From Bacteroides sp. (lineage in GTDB: Bacteria > Bacteroidota > Bacteroidia > Bacteroidales > Bacteroidaceae): a DNA stretch of 36,020 nucleotides. Below, piece by piece: positions 8,355-17,427 of the stretch (position 1 is its first letter; each line of letters opens with the position of its first letter). Location of the stretch: assembly GCA_019414725.1 (NCBI GenBank), contig DXLM01000028.1:1-36020 (forward strand), given 5' to 3'. The notes below the pieces were generated by a model. The model was not told the origin of the DNA. It did not search any database and worked only from the letters and a program-made list of their open reading frames with translations. The position numbers and the translations under genes are program-made.

Positions 8355-9809
8355 CTAATTGCTTCCACCTCCTAAGGCACGGTAAAGCATGATATGCAGT
8401 TTACAAGATTCCACATTCAGAGCGATACGTTCCAATTCACAATCCAGGAAACGTTCATCGGCCGACAGTACATCCAGATAGCCTGCGAATCCTACTTTAA
8501 ACATTTCATTTGCATTATAAATAGATCGATGATGGATACGGCTTTCTTCTTCTTTCAACTTTTTGCGCTGGTGCATTTGCGATGATGCAGTAATGAGGTT
8601 TAATACTTCTTCATAGGCTTTTAATACCGTTTCGTGATATCCTAACAAAGCGATGCGTTGCTGGCTTTTCGCATCATTCCATAATGCACGTATAGTATTT
8701 TGTTTGAATATAGGTGCTGTGATACCTGCACCGAGATTGTAAACCAGGGATGCAGGAGCAGTAAACCATTTATCCAGATCAAATGCGTTAAAACCTCCGT
8801 TTCCTCCAATCACGATGGATGGGAAGAAAGCTTTTCGCGCTGCAGATACGTCGGATTTACTAGCTAATAACTCCAGTTCGGCAGCCTTTATATCCGGGCG
8901 ATATTGCAAAAGTTGTGACGGGATTCCTGCATCTGTGGGAAACTCATAACTACATGCAGTTTCAAATGACACTCGTTTCACCTTGAAAGGCAGTCGTCCT
9001 AATAAGGTGGCGATGGCACGTTCCTTTTCACTTATTTGCTGTTCGTTTGCAAGCAGCATTTCTTCCAATTTAAGGCGTCGTGACCGGAATTGGTCTACAG
9101 AAAGTCGGGTTACTTCACCTTCTTTCATCAGTTCATCGGTTAAATTATAAGCATCTCTGGCTGTTAGGATGGCTTCGCGTAGCACATATCGCTGTTTATC
9201 CAGTCCTATTAATTCAAAATAGTGTGTACCTACTTCTGATATCAATAAGGTGCGTGCCAGACGCATAGCTTCTACAGACTGCATCCAGCGGGATACGGCC
9301 GATCGTTTTTTATCGGTTAGCTTACCCCATATGTCAGCTTCCCATTGAAAATTGAGTCCTAGGTTGAAATTCCGGTAGGGATCTGGAATATGTTTGTCTT
9401 TTTCTAAATCGGGAGTGTTGGTGGTGCTGTTACCAACTCCGTCCATAGTGTACTCGCCAAAACGTTGTACTCCACCATCAATGCCTAATGAAAGATCGGG
9501 CAGCAGCGCTCCTTTTCCTACTCGAACTTGTGAACGGGCAATGGATATCCGTTCTATAGTTTGAAGGAATGAATGATTGTTATTTAACGCTTCGGCTATA
9601 TAACTTTGCAATAACGTATCTGGAAAAAATGTTTTCCATGACATGGAAGAGATAGTAGTGCTGTCCGTTTCCCTATCCATATAGAACTCGGGTAACTCTA
9701 TCTTTTCTGTCGGAGTAAGGGAAGGGGCTTTGCAACTTACCATAATCAGACAGAAAGCTCCTATTATTAAACCTGTTTTGTTTATATTGTTATTTTTCAT
9801 CTTCTTCAT
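8355..9809 (-). CDS. OprM/NodT-type outer-membrane efflux lipoprotein
   Basis: This 484-residue channel protein belongs to the RND lipoprotein (NodT/OprM) branch of the TolC superfamily. The signal peptide ends with the lipobox IMVSC (Cys26 from this start). Two OEP repeats follow, with typical motifs LGLNFQWEADIWGKL near residue 170 and YRPDIKAAELELLASKSDV near 310. The likely start is the ATG at 9809, or the one at 9800. Both overlap the end of the RND gene, whose stop is at 9790-9792. The frame is open further upstream to 9878, but only inside the RND gene. It is the last gene of the operon and gives the pump its outer-membrane exit. Confidence 0.93.
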   Translation of the reverse strand: MKKMKNNNINKTGLIIGAFCLIMVSCKAPSLTPTEKIELPEFYMDRETDSTTISSMSWKTFFPDTLLQSYIAEALNNNHSFLQTIERISIARSQVRVGKGALLPDLSLGIDGGVQRFGEYTMDGVGNSTTNTPDLEKDKHIPDPYRNFNLGLNFQWEADIWGKLTDKKRSAVSRWMQSVEAMRLARTLLISEVGTHYFELIGLDKQRYVLREAILTARDAYNLTDELMKEGEVTRLSVDQFRSRRLKLEEMLLANEQQISEKERAIATLLGRLPFKVKRVSFETACSYEFPTDAGIPSQLLQYRPDIKAAELELLASKSDVSAARKAFFPSIVIGGNGGFNAFDLDKWFTAPASLVYNLGAGITAPIFKQNTIRALWNDAKSQQRIALLGYHETVLKAYEEVLNLITASSQMHQRKKLKEEESRIHHRSIYNANEMFKVGFAGYLDVLSADERFLDCELERIALNVESCKLHIMLYRALGGGSN

Positions 9810-12800
9810 CATAGCTGACTTTATTACGGTTAAGATGTGCAGACCAACTCTCGAAAATAAGGTAAAGTCCAGGTACAAGGAAGATTCCTACGAATGTACC
9901 GATAAACATACCTCCGGCGGCAGCTGTTCCGATGGAACGGTTGCCCAAAGCACCGGCTCCGCTTGCCATTACCAACGGGATTAGTCCGCATATAAATGCA
10001 AAGGATGTCATCAGGATGGGGCGCAGACGGCTTACGGAACCTCTAACGGCAGCATCAAAGATGCTCATTCCCTGTTTGCGGTACTGGTTGGCCATTTCCA
10101 CAATAAGAATGGCATTTTTGCCTAGCAGACCAATCAACATTACCAAGGCTACCTGGGCATAAATATTATTTTCCAAGCCTGCCAGTTGCAGGAAAAAATA
10201 AGAACCGAAGATACCTGCCGGCAATGAAAGTATGACGGGAAAAGGCAGTAACAGACTCTCGTATTGTGCTGCCAGCAATAAATAAACAAACAGCAGGCAG
10301 ATACCGAAAATAAGAACGGTTTGTCCACCCGAATCTTTCTCTTCACGAGTAACTCCTGACCATTCTATATCATAACCGCGAGGTAATGTCTCTTTGGCAA
10401 TTTGTTCCACTGCTTCGATAACCTCTCCTGAACTGACTCCTTCGGCAGGTTCACCTGTAATCAAGGCCGAGGTGAACATATTGTAGCGTGTAATCTGGTT
10501 AGGACCGAATATACGGTCCATCGTCATAAAGTTAGAGTAGGGTACCATATTCCCGTCCTTGTTCTTGGCATAGAACTTATACAGATCTTCAGGATTCATA
10601 CGATACTCTGGAGAAGCCTGTAACATCACCTTATACATTTGTCCGAAACGAATAAAGTTGGATGAGTAGAAACTGCCGATATAGGATTGGAGTGTTTCCA
10701 TGGATTCATTTAGATTTACTCCTAATTTAGCTGCTTTAGCAATATCCACTTTCAGCAGATATTGTGGAAAATTAGGATTGAATCCTGAGGTTGCTCCCAC
10801 AATGCGCGGATCTTCATTCAGTTTTTCTACTAATGTATTGGCAACATCGGCAAATTCTGCAAAGCTGCCTGCTGTTTTATCTTGTAAACGAAGTTCGAAG
10901 CCGCTGGCATTACCGAATCCCGGAACTGTAGGAGGCAGGAAGAACTGAATATCCGCATCTTTGATATGCGAGGTGCGGTCTTTGTATATCTCTATAAGTT
11001 CGGCTGCTGTTTGATCGCGTTCACTCCACGGGGTGAGATTAATCATACCCATACCGAAATTGGCACCTTCCGTTTCAGTCATCAAACTATAACCTGCTAA
11101 TGTGGAGATGCTTTCAATTTCTTTGAAAGGAAGCAATGCAGCTTGTACAGCGTTCAAGGCTTTTTCGCTGCGTTCCAATGTTGCTCCCGGAGGCGCATCT
11201 ACATTGACATAAATCATACCTTGGTCTTCATTGGGAATAAAGCCTGAAGGAAGTACCTGGCTCATGCCGAAAGTGGCAAGGAAGAAAATAATCAGTGTGG
11301 CATAAGTGATTATTTTCCGGCTCAAATACTTGTGTAATCCGATATTGTATTTCTTTTCAAAGCGGTCGTACCGGCGGTTGAAAAAAATAAAGAAACGACG
11401 TAGCCATCCTGCTTTTTTCTTCTTTTTTCCATCAGCGGGTTTCAGTAACAAAGCACATAGGGCAGGCGAGAGGGTCAATGCGTTTATTCCTGAGATAACA
11501 ATGGCTACCGCCAGTGTCAATGAGAATTGCCGATAGAAAATACCTACAGTTCCCTGCATGAAGCCCACCGGAACAAAGACTGCCGACATGACTAGCGTGA
11601 TGGCAATAATGGCTCCACCGATTTCATTAATAGCTGCTACAGATGCTTTATAAGGAGAGAGTTTCTCATGATGCATCTTTACATGGACAGCCTCTACGAC
11701 GACTATTGCGTTGTCTACTACAATACCTATTGCGAGCACAAGGGCGAATAAGGTCAACATATTTATGGAGAAGCCCAGCATTTCCATAAAAAAGAATGTA
11801 CCGACCAATGAAACTGGTACGGCGATAGCCGGAATTAAGGTGGAACGGAAATCTTGTAAAAATATATACACCACAATAAATACCAGTATGAATGCTTCGA
11901 GCAGTGTCTTCAGCACTGACTGTATGGAGGCGTCAAGAAAGCGTGATACGTCATAGGAGATATTGTAATCCATGCCAGGCGCAAAACTGCTTTCTTTGAT
12001 TTCTGCCATTTTGGTTTTAATATTTTGGATGACTTCCCTTGCATTGGAGCCAGGGCGTTGTTTGATCATAATAGATGCCGATGGCCTTCCGTCGGTCATA
12101 GAGGTCATGTTATAATCTTCAGAATCGAATTCAATAGTGGCAACGTCTTTCAGACGTAGCAGTGAACCATCGGGAAGAGCTTTCAATACAATCTCTCCAT
12201 ATTCTTCTGCTGTGCTGAACTTTCCGGTATATTGTAATACATATTGCAGTTGTTGGGGTAATTTGTCTGAACTGATACCTGTCTTGCCGGGTGCTGCTTC
12301 TATGTTTTGATTACGGATGGCTTCAGTTACATCTTGAGGTACCATGTTGTAGGCGGCCAGCCGATTAGGATTCAACCATACACGCATGGCATAATCACGG
12401 CTACCCATGATTTCTACCAAGCCTACACCGTCAATACGTTTTAATTCGCGCAAAATATTGATATCGGCAAAGTTATAAACAAACTTTTCGGTATGTGCAC
12501 TGTCCGTACTCATGATGTTCAAGTACATCAACATACTGTTTACTTCTTTTTCTGTAATAACTCCGGCACGGATTACTTCTTCAGGCAATTCGTCTAGTAC
12601 GGTAGTCACACGGTTCTGTACATTTACGGCAGCTACGTCCGGATCGGTTCCCACTTTAAAATAGATAGTAGTAAGGGACATACCGTCGTTGGTACAAACA
12701 GTGGTCATGTAGGTCATGCCGGGTACTCCGTTGATGGCACGCTCTAACGGGGTGGCGACTGTTTTAGACATCACATCGGCACTAGCCCCGGTGTATCGGG

Positions 12801-12939
12801 CGGTTACCGTTACAGATGGGGGTACGATATCGGGAAACTGAGTGATGGGCAGTGTCAAAATAGACAGTACGCCCAAGCAGACGATAATGACGGAGATTAC
12901 TCCTGAAAGTATCGGTCTTTTTATAAATAGCTTAAACAT
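9790..12939 (-). CDS. HAE1/AcrB-type RND multidrug efflux permease (second pump)
   Basis: This 1049-residue proton-driven RND pump has the classical hydrophobe/amphiphile efflux (HAE1) architecture. It opens with FIKRPILSGVISVIIVCLG in TM1 and PITQFPDIVPPSVTV just after, as in AcrB/MexB. The TM4 relay site reads IGIVVDNAIVVVE with Asp409; the following residue is Asn410, not a second Asp. The TM10 lysine is Lys941 (GLLGKNAILIVE), matching the usual position near 940. The central linker carries a Lys-rich stretch (KKKKK, about 502-510). It starts 12 bp after the adaptor stop and overlaps the outer-membrane lipoprotein gene. Family knowledge predicts export of bile salts, dyes or antibiotics; the substrate is not visible in the sequence. 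Confidence 0.96.
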   Translation of the reverse strand: MFKLFIKRPILSGVISVIIVCLGVLSILTLPITQFPDIVPPSVTVTARYTGASADVMSKTVATPLERAINGVPGMTYMTTVCTNDGMSLTTIYFKVGTDPDVAAVNVQNRVTTVLDELPEEVIRAGVITEKEVNSMLMYLNIMSTDSAHTEKFVYNFADINILRELKRIDGVGLVEIMGSRDYAMRVWLNPNRLAAYNMVPQDVTEAIRNQNIEAAPGKTGISSDKLPQQLQYVLQYTGKFSTAEEYGEIVLKALPDGSLLRLKDVATIEFDSEDYNMTSMTDGRPSASIMIKQRPGSNAREVIQNIKTKMAEIKESSFAPGMDYNISYDVSRFLDASIQSVLKTLLEAFILVFIVVYIFLQDFRSTLIPAIAVPVSLVGTFFFMEMLGFSINMLTLFALVLAIGIVVDNAIVVVEAVHVKMHHEKLSPYKASVAAINEIGGAIIAITLVMSAVFVPVGFMQGTVGIFYRQFSLTLAVAIVISGINALTLSPALCALLLKPADGKKKKKAGWLRRFFIFFNRRYDRFEKKYNIGLHKYLSRKIITYATLIIFFLATFGMSQVLPSGFIPNEDQGMIYVNVDAPPGATLERSEKALNAVQAALLPFKEIESISTLAGYSLMTETEGANFGMGMINLTPWSERDQTAAELIEIYKDRTSHIKDADIQFFLPPTVPGFGNASGFELRLQDKTAGSFAEFADVANTLVEKLNEDPRIVGATSGFNPNFPQYLLKVDIAKAAKLGVNLNESMETLQSYIGSFYSSNFIRFGQMYKVMLQASPEYRMNPEDLYKFYAKNKDGNMVPYSNFMTMDRIFGPNQITRYNMFTSALITGEPAEGVSSGEVIEAVEQIAKETLPRGYDIEWSGVTREEKDSGGQTVLIFGICLLFVYLLLAAQYESLLLPFPVILSLPAGIFGSYFFLQLAGLENNIYAQVALVMLIGLLGKNAILIVEMANQYRKQGMSIFDAAVRGSVSRLRPILMTSFAFICGLIPLVMASGAGALGNRSIGTAAAGGMFIGTFVGIFLVPGLYLIFESWSAHLNRNKVSYDEEDEK

Positions 12940-12951
12940 AAACTGTCCGTT

Positions 12952-14103
12952 TTATTTTACGATAGGTTGTTTTAATTCAACTTCTTTTCTGATTGCTTCC
13001 ATATCAATGGTATCAGTCTTGATGGTAATGCCATCTTTCATCATTTGCACTCCCTCGTATACGATGGCAGTGTTAGGAGAGAAGTCTTGTGTCACATAGT
13101 AATTATTATAGCGTTCCAGCGGTTGGAAGCTGCGTACTTTTACTACACTGGCACTATCAACGGTATATACATAGGTGAAATCTTGAATTTCGAATGTTGA
13201 TTTCTGGGGAACTAGGCAGATGTTGTCCATTTGGGTCATCATACGTACTTTTCCAGTCACTCCATGTTTCAGCAGTCCGTCCGGGTTCGGAAAACGGACA
13301 CGGAAGGCAATGGAGCCGGTTCCTCGTTCAAAGTCACCTTCTACTGTTTCTAATGTGCCTTTGTGGGAGTAGATGGAACCGTCTGACAAAATCAGTTCCA
13401 CATTATTTTCTTCGTGCTGTTTTTGTCCGCTAAGTTGTTGGCGCTTGTATTCCAGATATTCGCTTTCGTTCACTTTATAGTAAGCAAAGATCTCGGAAAT
13501 ATCACTTACGGTAGTCAGTAAGCTTTGCGGATTTACCAGACTTCCCGTCTTATAAGGAATACGGTCTATGTAGCCGTCAAAAGGGGCAGTGATAGTGGTG
13601 TAAGAATAATCCATCTGTGAACGTTGCATTTGTGCTTTTGCCTGTTCCACTTTCATTTGGGCTACTTCTTTTTCTTTATTGGCTTGGTCGAGTCGGATTT
13701 TTGATAAGATTTGTTTGTCAACCAGCCGGCCTATTCTTTCGGCTTCATAATTTGCCATTTCATATTGTGCCTGTGCTTGTTTGTAATTGGCTTGCGCCTC
13801 TTTTACCGTTTCGCTATATTGGTCGGAACTGAGTTGGAATAGAGGCTGTCCTTTTTTGACTTTCTGTCCTTCGTCTACATATATTTTTTGAACAAATCCT
13901 TCCACTTTGGGCTTAATTTCTACAAACTGTATAGCTTGCACATCAGCTACATATGAGCGTGGAAACTCAATGGTTGTGGGGTGAAGAATGGTGATGGGAA
14001 TGAATTCTTTGTGATGTTCCTGCTTGTTGTCCGATTGACCACAAGAGCATAGCAATCCTGTGCATGTACACAGGACCGCAATTTTCTGAAAATTACTCTT
14101 CAT
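12952..14103 (-). CDS. RND periplasmic adaptor lipoprotein (AcrA/MexA-like)
   Basis: This 383-residue adaptor pairs with the AcrB-type pump that follows 12 bp later. The lipoprotein signal ends LLCSC with Cys21 as lipidation site. The order is lipoyl half (VEGFVQKIYVDEGQKVKKGQ), a long helical hairpin (about 95-160, with QANYKQAQAQYEMANYEAER), second lipoyl half (ITAPFDGYIDRIPYKTGSLV), beta-barrel and membrane-proximal domain. The ATG at 14103 begins the signal peptide; the open frame upstream to 14244 overlaps a neighbouring small gene and is not supported. The 122 bp to that small gene show no promoter I would trust. Confidence 0.94.
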   Translation of the reverse strand: MKSNFQKIAVLCTCTGLLCSCGQSDNKQEHHKEFIPITILHPTTIEFPRSYVADVQAIQFVEIKPKVEGFVQKIYVDEGQKVKKGQPLFQLSSDQYSETVKEAQANYKQAQAQYEMANYEAERIGRLVDKQILSKIRLDQANKEKEVAQMKVEQAKAQMQRSQMDYSYTTITAPFDGYIDRIPYKTGSLVNPQSLLTTVSDISEIFAYYKVNESEYLEYKRQQLSGQKQHEENNVELILSDGSIYSHKGTLETVEGDFERGTGSIAFRVRFPNPDGLLKHGVTGKVRMMTQMDNICLVPQKSTFEIQDFTYVYTVDSASVVKVRSFQPLERYNNYYVTQDFSPNTAIVYEGVQMMKDGITIKTDTIDMEAIRKEVELKQPIVK

Positions 14104-14225
14104 GAAATTACGAATACAATTTAAAAAGATTAATAATTGAGTTTGAGTAAATAAAAGATCCGGCTTGCATTCAAATCTTTCAGAATACAAGGCCAATATG
14201 TATGAATATGCTTTAATGTGACATA

Positions 14226-14579
14226 TTAAATGCGGTACACACAAAAGATAATGTGATGATGTACCACTTTCCCCGGATTTTCACTGACAGGTGTGTAACT
14301 TTGTACCGGAACTTGGGGAATAGCAAAAAGATTGACCAGCATGTCGATAGTGCAGGGTAAAAAACGACTGTTTGGCAGTTGTGCACGTCCCGACTGGAAA
14401 TAATAAGTTTCTTCTCCTCTGCTTTCTTCATTGTTGTCAGAAGGCAGGGTGGGCTGTTCCATCGTTTCTACCATAGCCAGATTGGCATCAATCAGTGGAG
14501 CGCATACATCAAATTGTACGAGTAATAACATAATTACGCATACTATTCTTACCACATATTTTTTGATACCGTTGAACAT
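14226..14579 (-). CDS. Small exported or membrane-anchored hypothetical protein
   Basis: This open frame of 117 residues matches no family I recognise. A positively charged start (KK near residue 6) and a hydrophobic stretch (about 9-25) form a signal peptide or membrane anchor; an acidic Pro/Ser/Asn/Glu-rich stretch (about 37-55) follows. The start at 14579 is chosen because a good Bacteroidetes promoter ends just upstream of it; the frame is open to 14648, but that Met lies upstream of the promoter. It is the first gene after that promoter, 122 bp before the adaptor gene, so it is probably co-transcribed with the efflux operon. It might be a leader or regulator-like accessory protein. Confidence 0.55.
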   Translation of the reverse strand: MFNGIKKYVVRIVCVIMLLLVQFDVCAPLIDANLAMVETMEQPTLPSDNNEESRGEETYYFQSGRAQLPNSRFLPCTIDMLVNLFAIPQVPVQSYTPVSENPGKVVHHHIIFCVYRI

Positions 14580-14608
14580 GAAAGATACTTTGTTTGTCAA
14601 TTCGTTTG

Positions 14609-14640
14609 CAAATTTAATATAATTGAACACTGTTTTCAAA
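14609..14640 (-). promoter_or_regulatory. Consensus promoter of the second RND operon
   Basis: On the minus strand TTTG (14637-14640) and TAAATTTG (14609-14616) are separated by 20 nt, matching the Bacteroidetes sigma-ABfr consensus TTTG-N19-21-TAnnTTTG. The -7 box ends 29 nt before the ATG at 14579. This is the best promoter in the window. Confidence 0.8.
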
Positions 14641-14721
14641 CTAATCATCCAAAATTAGTGAGTTTTAATATATCCTTTCTCTTTTTTGGAACTACTATCC
14701 TTTATACTGACTGAAATCTGT

Positions 14722-14729
14722 TATTTTTG
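14722..14729 (+). promoter_or_regulatory. Putative -7 box of the M24 aminopeptidase gene
   Basis: TATTTTTG fits TAnnTTTG and lies 35 nt upstream of the ATG at 14765. A -33 TTTG at the right distance is lacking; the nearest resembling sequence is CTTTA near 14700. Confidence 0.5.
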
Positions 14730-14764
14730 TACTCAGTATTTTAAATAATCAGATAATATTACTT

Positions 14765-15925
14765 ATGTTACAACCCGAATTGAAATATCGTCGAGATAAA
14801 ATACGCTATTTGATGGCTCAACAAGGCATTGATGCTGCCCTGATAGCTTGTAATGTAAATTTGCTTTATACGTATGGTGAGATAGTGAACGGCTATCTTT
14901 ATTTACCGCTTCATTCACCGGCACTTCTCTTTGTAAAACGTCCTAATAATATTGTGGGAGAATTTGTATTCCCTATTCGTAAACCTGAGCAGATAGTGGA
15001 CTTGTTAAAAGAAAATGGTATACCTGTAGCTTCAAAGATAATGTTGGAAGCCGGGGAACTGCCTTATGCGGACTATATGCGTCTTGCATCTCTTTTTCCT
15101 GAATCGGAGGTAGTGGATGGAACTGCTATTATTCGTGAAGCGCGTAGCGTAAAGACTCCGCTGGAGATTGAACTTTTTCGTCGGTCGGCTGCTTTACATG
15201 CTCGAGCATATAGTAAGATTCCCGATGTATACCATCCGGGGATGACTGATCGTGAACTATCTGTTGAGGTGGAACGCCTGATGCGACTGGAAGGTTGTCT
15301 GGGAATATTCAGAGTATTTGGTCAGAGTATGGAGATATTTATGGGAAGTGTGTTGGCCGGAGATAATGCAGCTACTCCTTCGCCTTATGATTTTGCCTTA
15401 GGTGGTAAGGGATTGGACCCGTCTTTGCCCGGAGGAATGAATGGAACTTTGTTGAAAGAGGGGTATAGTGTAATGGTGGATATAGGGGGAAACTTTTACG
15501 GATATATGTGCGATATGAGTCGTGTGTTCTCCATTGGAAAATTAAATGATGAGGCTTATGCAGCTCATCAAGTCTGTCTTGAAGTGCAGGATAAGGTTGC
15601 CTCTATGACGGCGCCTGGTGTGGTGTGCGAGGATCTTTATAATGCGGCCATTGAGATCGTGACGAAAGCCGGATTTGCCGATCGTTTTATGGGGGTGTCC
15701 CAACAGGCACGTTTTATAGGACACGGCATCGGGTTGGAAATCAATGAGGCACCAGTGTTGGCTCCGCGTATCCGGAGGGAGTTGGAAGAGGGAATGGTGT
15801 TTGCCCTTGAACCTAAAATCGTATTGCCGGGAGTAGGACCGGTCGGCATTGAAAATTCTTGGGTAGTTACAGAAAACGGAGCCGGCAAACTGACCATTTG
15901 TAATGAGGAGATTATAGAGCTTTGA
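14765..15925 (+). CDS. M24-family aminopeptidase (Xaa-Pro aminopeptidase-like)
   Basis: This 386-residue cytoplasmic metallopeptidase has an N-terminal creatinase-like domain (about 8-130) and a pita-bread M24 catalytic domain (about 138-375). The five metal ligands are all visible: Asp239 and Asp250 (VMVDIGG and CDMSR), His320 (GHGIGLE), Glu349 (ALEPK) and Glu363 (GIENSW). Members of this family cleave N-terminal residues next to proline or act as general dipeptidases; the exact substrate cannot be told. It is a single gene, followed by about 100 bp and then the convergent guaA paralog with its terminator. Confidence 0.93.
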   Translation: MLQPELKYRRDKIRYLMAQQGIDAALIACNVNLLYTYGEIVNGYLYLPLHSPALLFVKRPNNIVGEFVFPIRKPEQIVDLLKENGIPVASKIMLEAGELPYADYMRLASLFPESEVVDGTAIIREARSVKTPLEIELFRRSAALHARAYSKIPDVYHPGMTDRELSVEVERLMRLEGCLGIFRVFGQSMEIFMGSVLAGDNAATPSPYDFALGGKGLDPSLPGGMNGTLLKEGYSVMVDIGGNFYGYMCDMSRVFSIGKLNDEAYAAHQVCLEVQDKVASMTAPGVVCEDLYNAAIEIVTKAGFADRFMGVSQQARFIGHGIGLEINEAPVLAPRIRRELEEGMVFALEPKIVLPGVGPVGIENSWVVTENGAGKLTICNEEIIEL

Positions 15926-16021
15926 TTCCTTGGATGTAAATATTGAAGCGGAAATATCAAAAAAACGAAAAATTTTATGGTTCTTGTTCTAGTGTCATTG
16001 GGGGCAAAGTGAAGAACTTGA

Positions 16022-16060
16022 ATATAAAAAAGATCCCGAAACTTTTAGTTTCGGGATCTT
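16022..16060 (-). terminator. Terminator of the guaA tandem
   Basis: A perfect 12-bp stem (16031-16042 with 16048-16059, 5-nt loop) is followed on the minus strand by a T tract (about 16026-16030). It lies 22 bp beyond the stop of the second guaA gene. It may also block transcripts coming from the aminopeptidase gene. Confidence 0.9.
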
Positions 16061-16081
16061 ACATGGTTTGAAGTATATTTT

Positions 16082-17389
16082 TTATTCCCACTCAATGGTC
16101 GCATTGGGTTTGGGCGACAGGTCATAGCATACGCGGTTCACATTCTTTACTTCTTTTAGAATACGGTCGGTAATTTTCATCAGAATGGACCAGTCTATCG
16201 GTTCGATAGTAGCTGTCATAGCATCTACGGTGTTGACAGCTCGGATAATAACAGGCCAGTCAAATGAACGGGCATTGTCACGCACGCCTACTGATTTGAA
16301 ATCGGGTACTACGGTGAAATATTGCCATACTTTCTTGTCCAAGCCTGCCAGTTGGAATTCTTCACGCAAGATGGCGTCCGATTCGCGAACAGCTTCCAGG
16401 CGGTCACGAGTGATAGCCCCCAAACAGCGCACTCCCAAACCAGGACCAGGGAACGGCTGACGGTAGACCATGTCGTATGGTAAACCAAGTTCCACTCCGC
16501 AGGCACGGACTTCGTCTTTGAACAACTGGCGTAAAGGTTCTACTAATTCAAACTGTAAATCCTCGGGTAAGCCACCTACATTGTGATGGGATTTAACCAT
16601 TTTGGCTGTTTTAGTACCACTTTCTACGATATCAGGATAAATTGTACCTTGTCCCAAAAAGTCGATTCCATTTAGCTTACGGGCTTCCTCTTCGAACACA
16701 CGAATAAATTCACCACCGATAATCTTGCGTTTCTGCTCCGGATCAGCTACATTTTCCAGTTTACTCAGGAACCGGTCTGTAGCATCCACGTAAATCAAAT
16801 TAGCGTTCAACTGATTTTTGAAAACTTCAATTACTGCTTCCGATTCACCTTTGCGCATTAATCCATGGTTCACATGTACGCAGACCAGATTATTGCCGAT
16901 GGCTTTCAGCAACAGAGCTGCTACTACAGAACTGTCTACACCTCCGGAAAGTGCCAATAATACTTTCTTTTCGCCTACCTGGCGGCGGATCAATTCAATC
17001 TGGTCATTGACAAAGTTTGTCATATTCCAGTTAGCCTCTGCCTTGCAGGTATCAAAAACAAACGATTGTACAGCATTCTTTATTGCTTCCACATCATCCG
17101 TCAGTTGGGGAAGCTTCACTTCGCAACATGCTTTGTCATGACCGGCAGCCATTACGGGGATCCCTGCTTTGTAAATCTCGGGAAGCACGTCAATATCCAC
17201 TCCGTCAATTACATGGTTGGGACCGCCATTGATAATGACACCCTTTACATTGGGCAATGCTGTCAGCTCGGCGGCTGTGATATCGTGCGGGTAAATTTCA
17301 CTATATACACCCAAAGCACGAATGGCTCTGGCAAGCACGGTGTTTTCGGTGCTTCCCAAATCCAAGATAACAATCATATCTTGTTTCAT
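16082..17389 (-). CDS. GMP synthase paralog with degenerate glutaminase domain
   Basis: This 435-residue GuaA paralog has a complete synthetase half. The ATP-pyrophosphatase loop LSGGVDSS lies at 147-154, with GQGTIYPD and KSHHNVGGLPED following, and the dimerisation domain ends VNRVCYDLSPKPNATIEWE as in true GMP synthase. The N-terminal class I amidotransferase domain is only about 115 residues instead of about 190. By eye, the catalytic Cys (Cys79 in the neighbouring copy) aligns with a Gly in AAGHD, and the segment with the catalytic His and Glu is missing. It should therefore not hydrolyse glutamine itself and may use free ammonia, borrow ammonia from a partner, or have another substrate. 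It starts 38 bp after the full-length guaA stop, in the same operon. Confidence 0.9.
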   Translation of the reverse strand: MKQDMIVILDLGSTENTVLARAIRALGVYSEIYPHDITAAELTALPNVKGVIINGGPNHVIDGVDIDVLPEIYKAGIPVMAAGHDKACCEVKLPQLTDDVEAIKNAVQSFVFDTCKAEANWNMTNFVNDQIELIRRQVGEKKVLLALSGGVDSSVVAALLLKAIGNNLVCVHVNHGLMRKGESEAVIEVFKNQLNANLIYVDATDRFLSKLENVADPEQKRKIIGGEFIRVFEEEARKLNGIDFLGQGTIYPDIVESGTKTAKMVKSHHNVGGLPEDLQFELVEPLRQLFKDEVRACGVELGLPYDMVYRQPFPGPGLGVRCLGAITRDRLEAVRESDAILREEFQLAGLDKKVWQYFTVVPDFKSVGVRDNARSFDWPVIIRAVNTVDAMTATIEPIDWSILMKITDRILKEVKNVNRVCYDLSPKPNATIEWE

Positions 17390-17427
17390 TCCGTTATGTT
17401 GTTTTTAAGTTATTAGTTGGTTGTCTA

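Noticed and set aside
14104..14244. N-terminal extension of the second adaptor gene
   Set aside because: It lies before a clear lipoprotein signal peptide starting at 14103 and overlaps the end of the small exported-protein gene.
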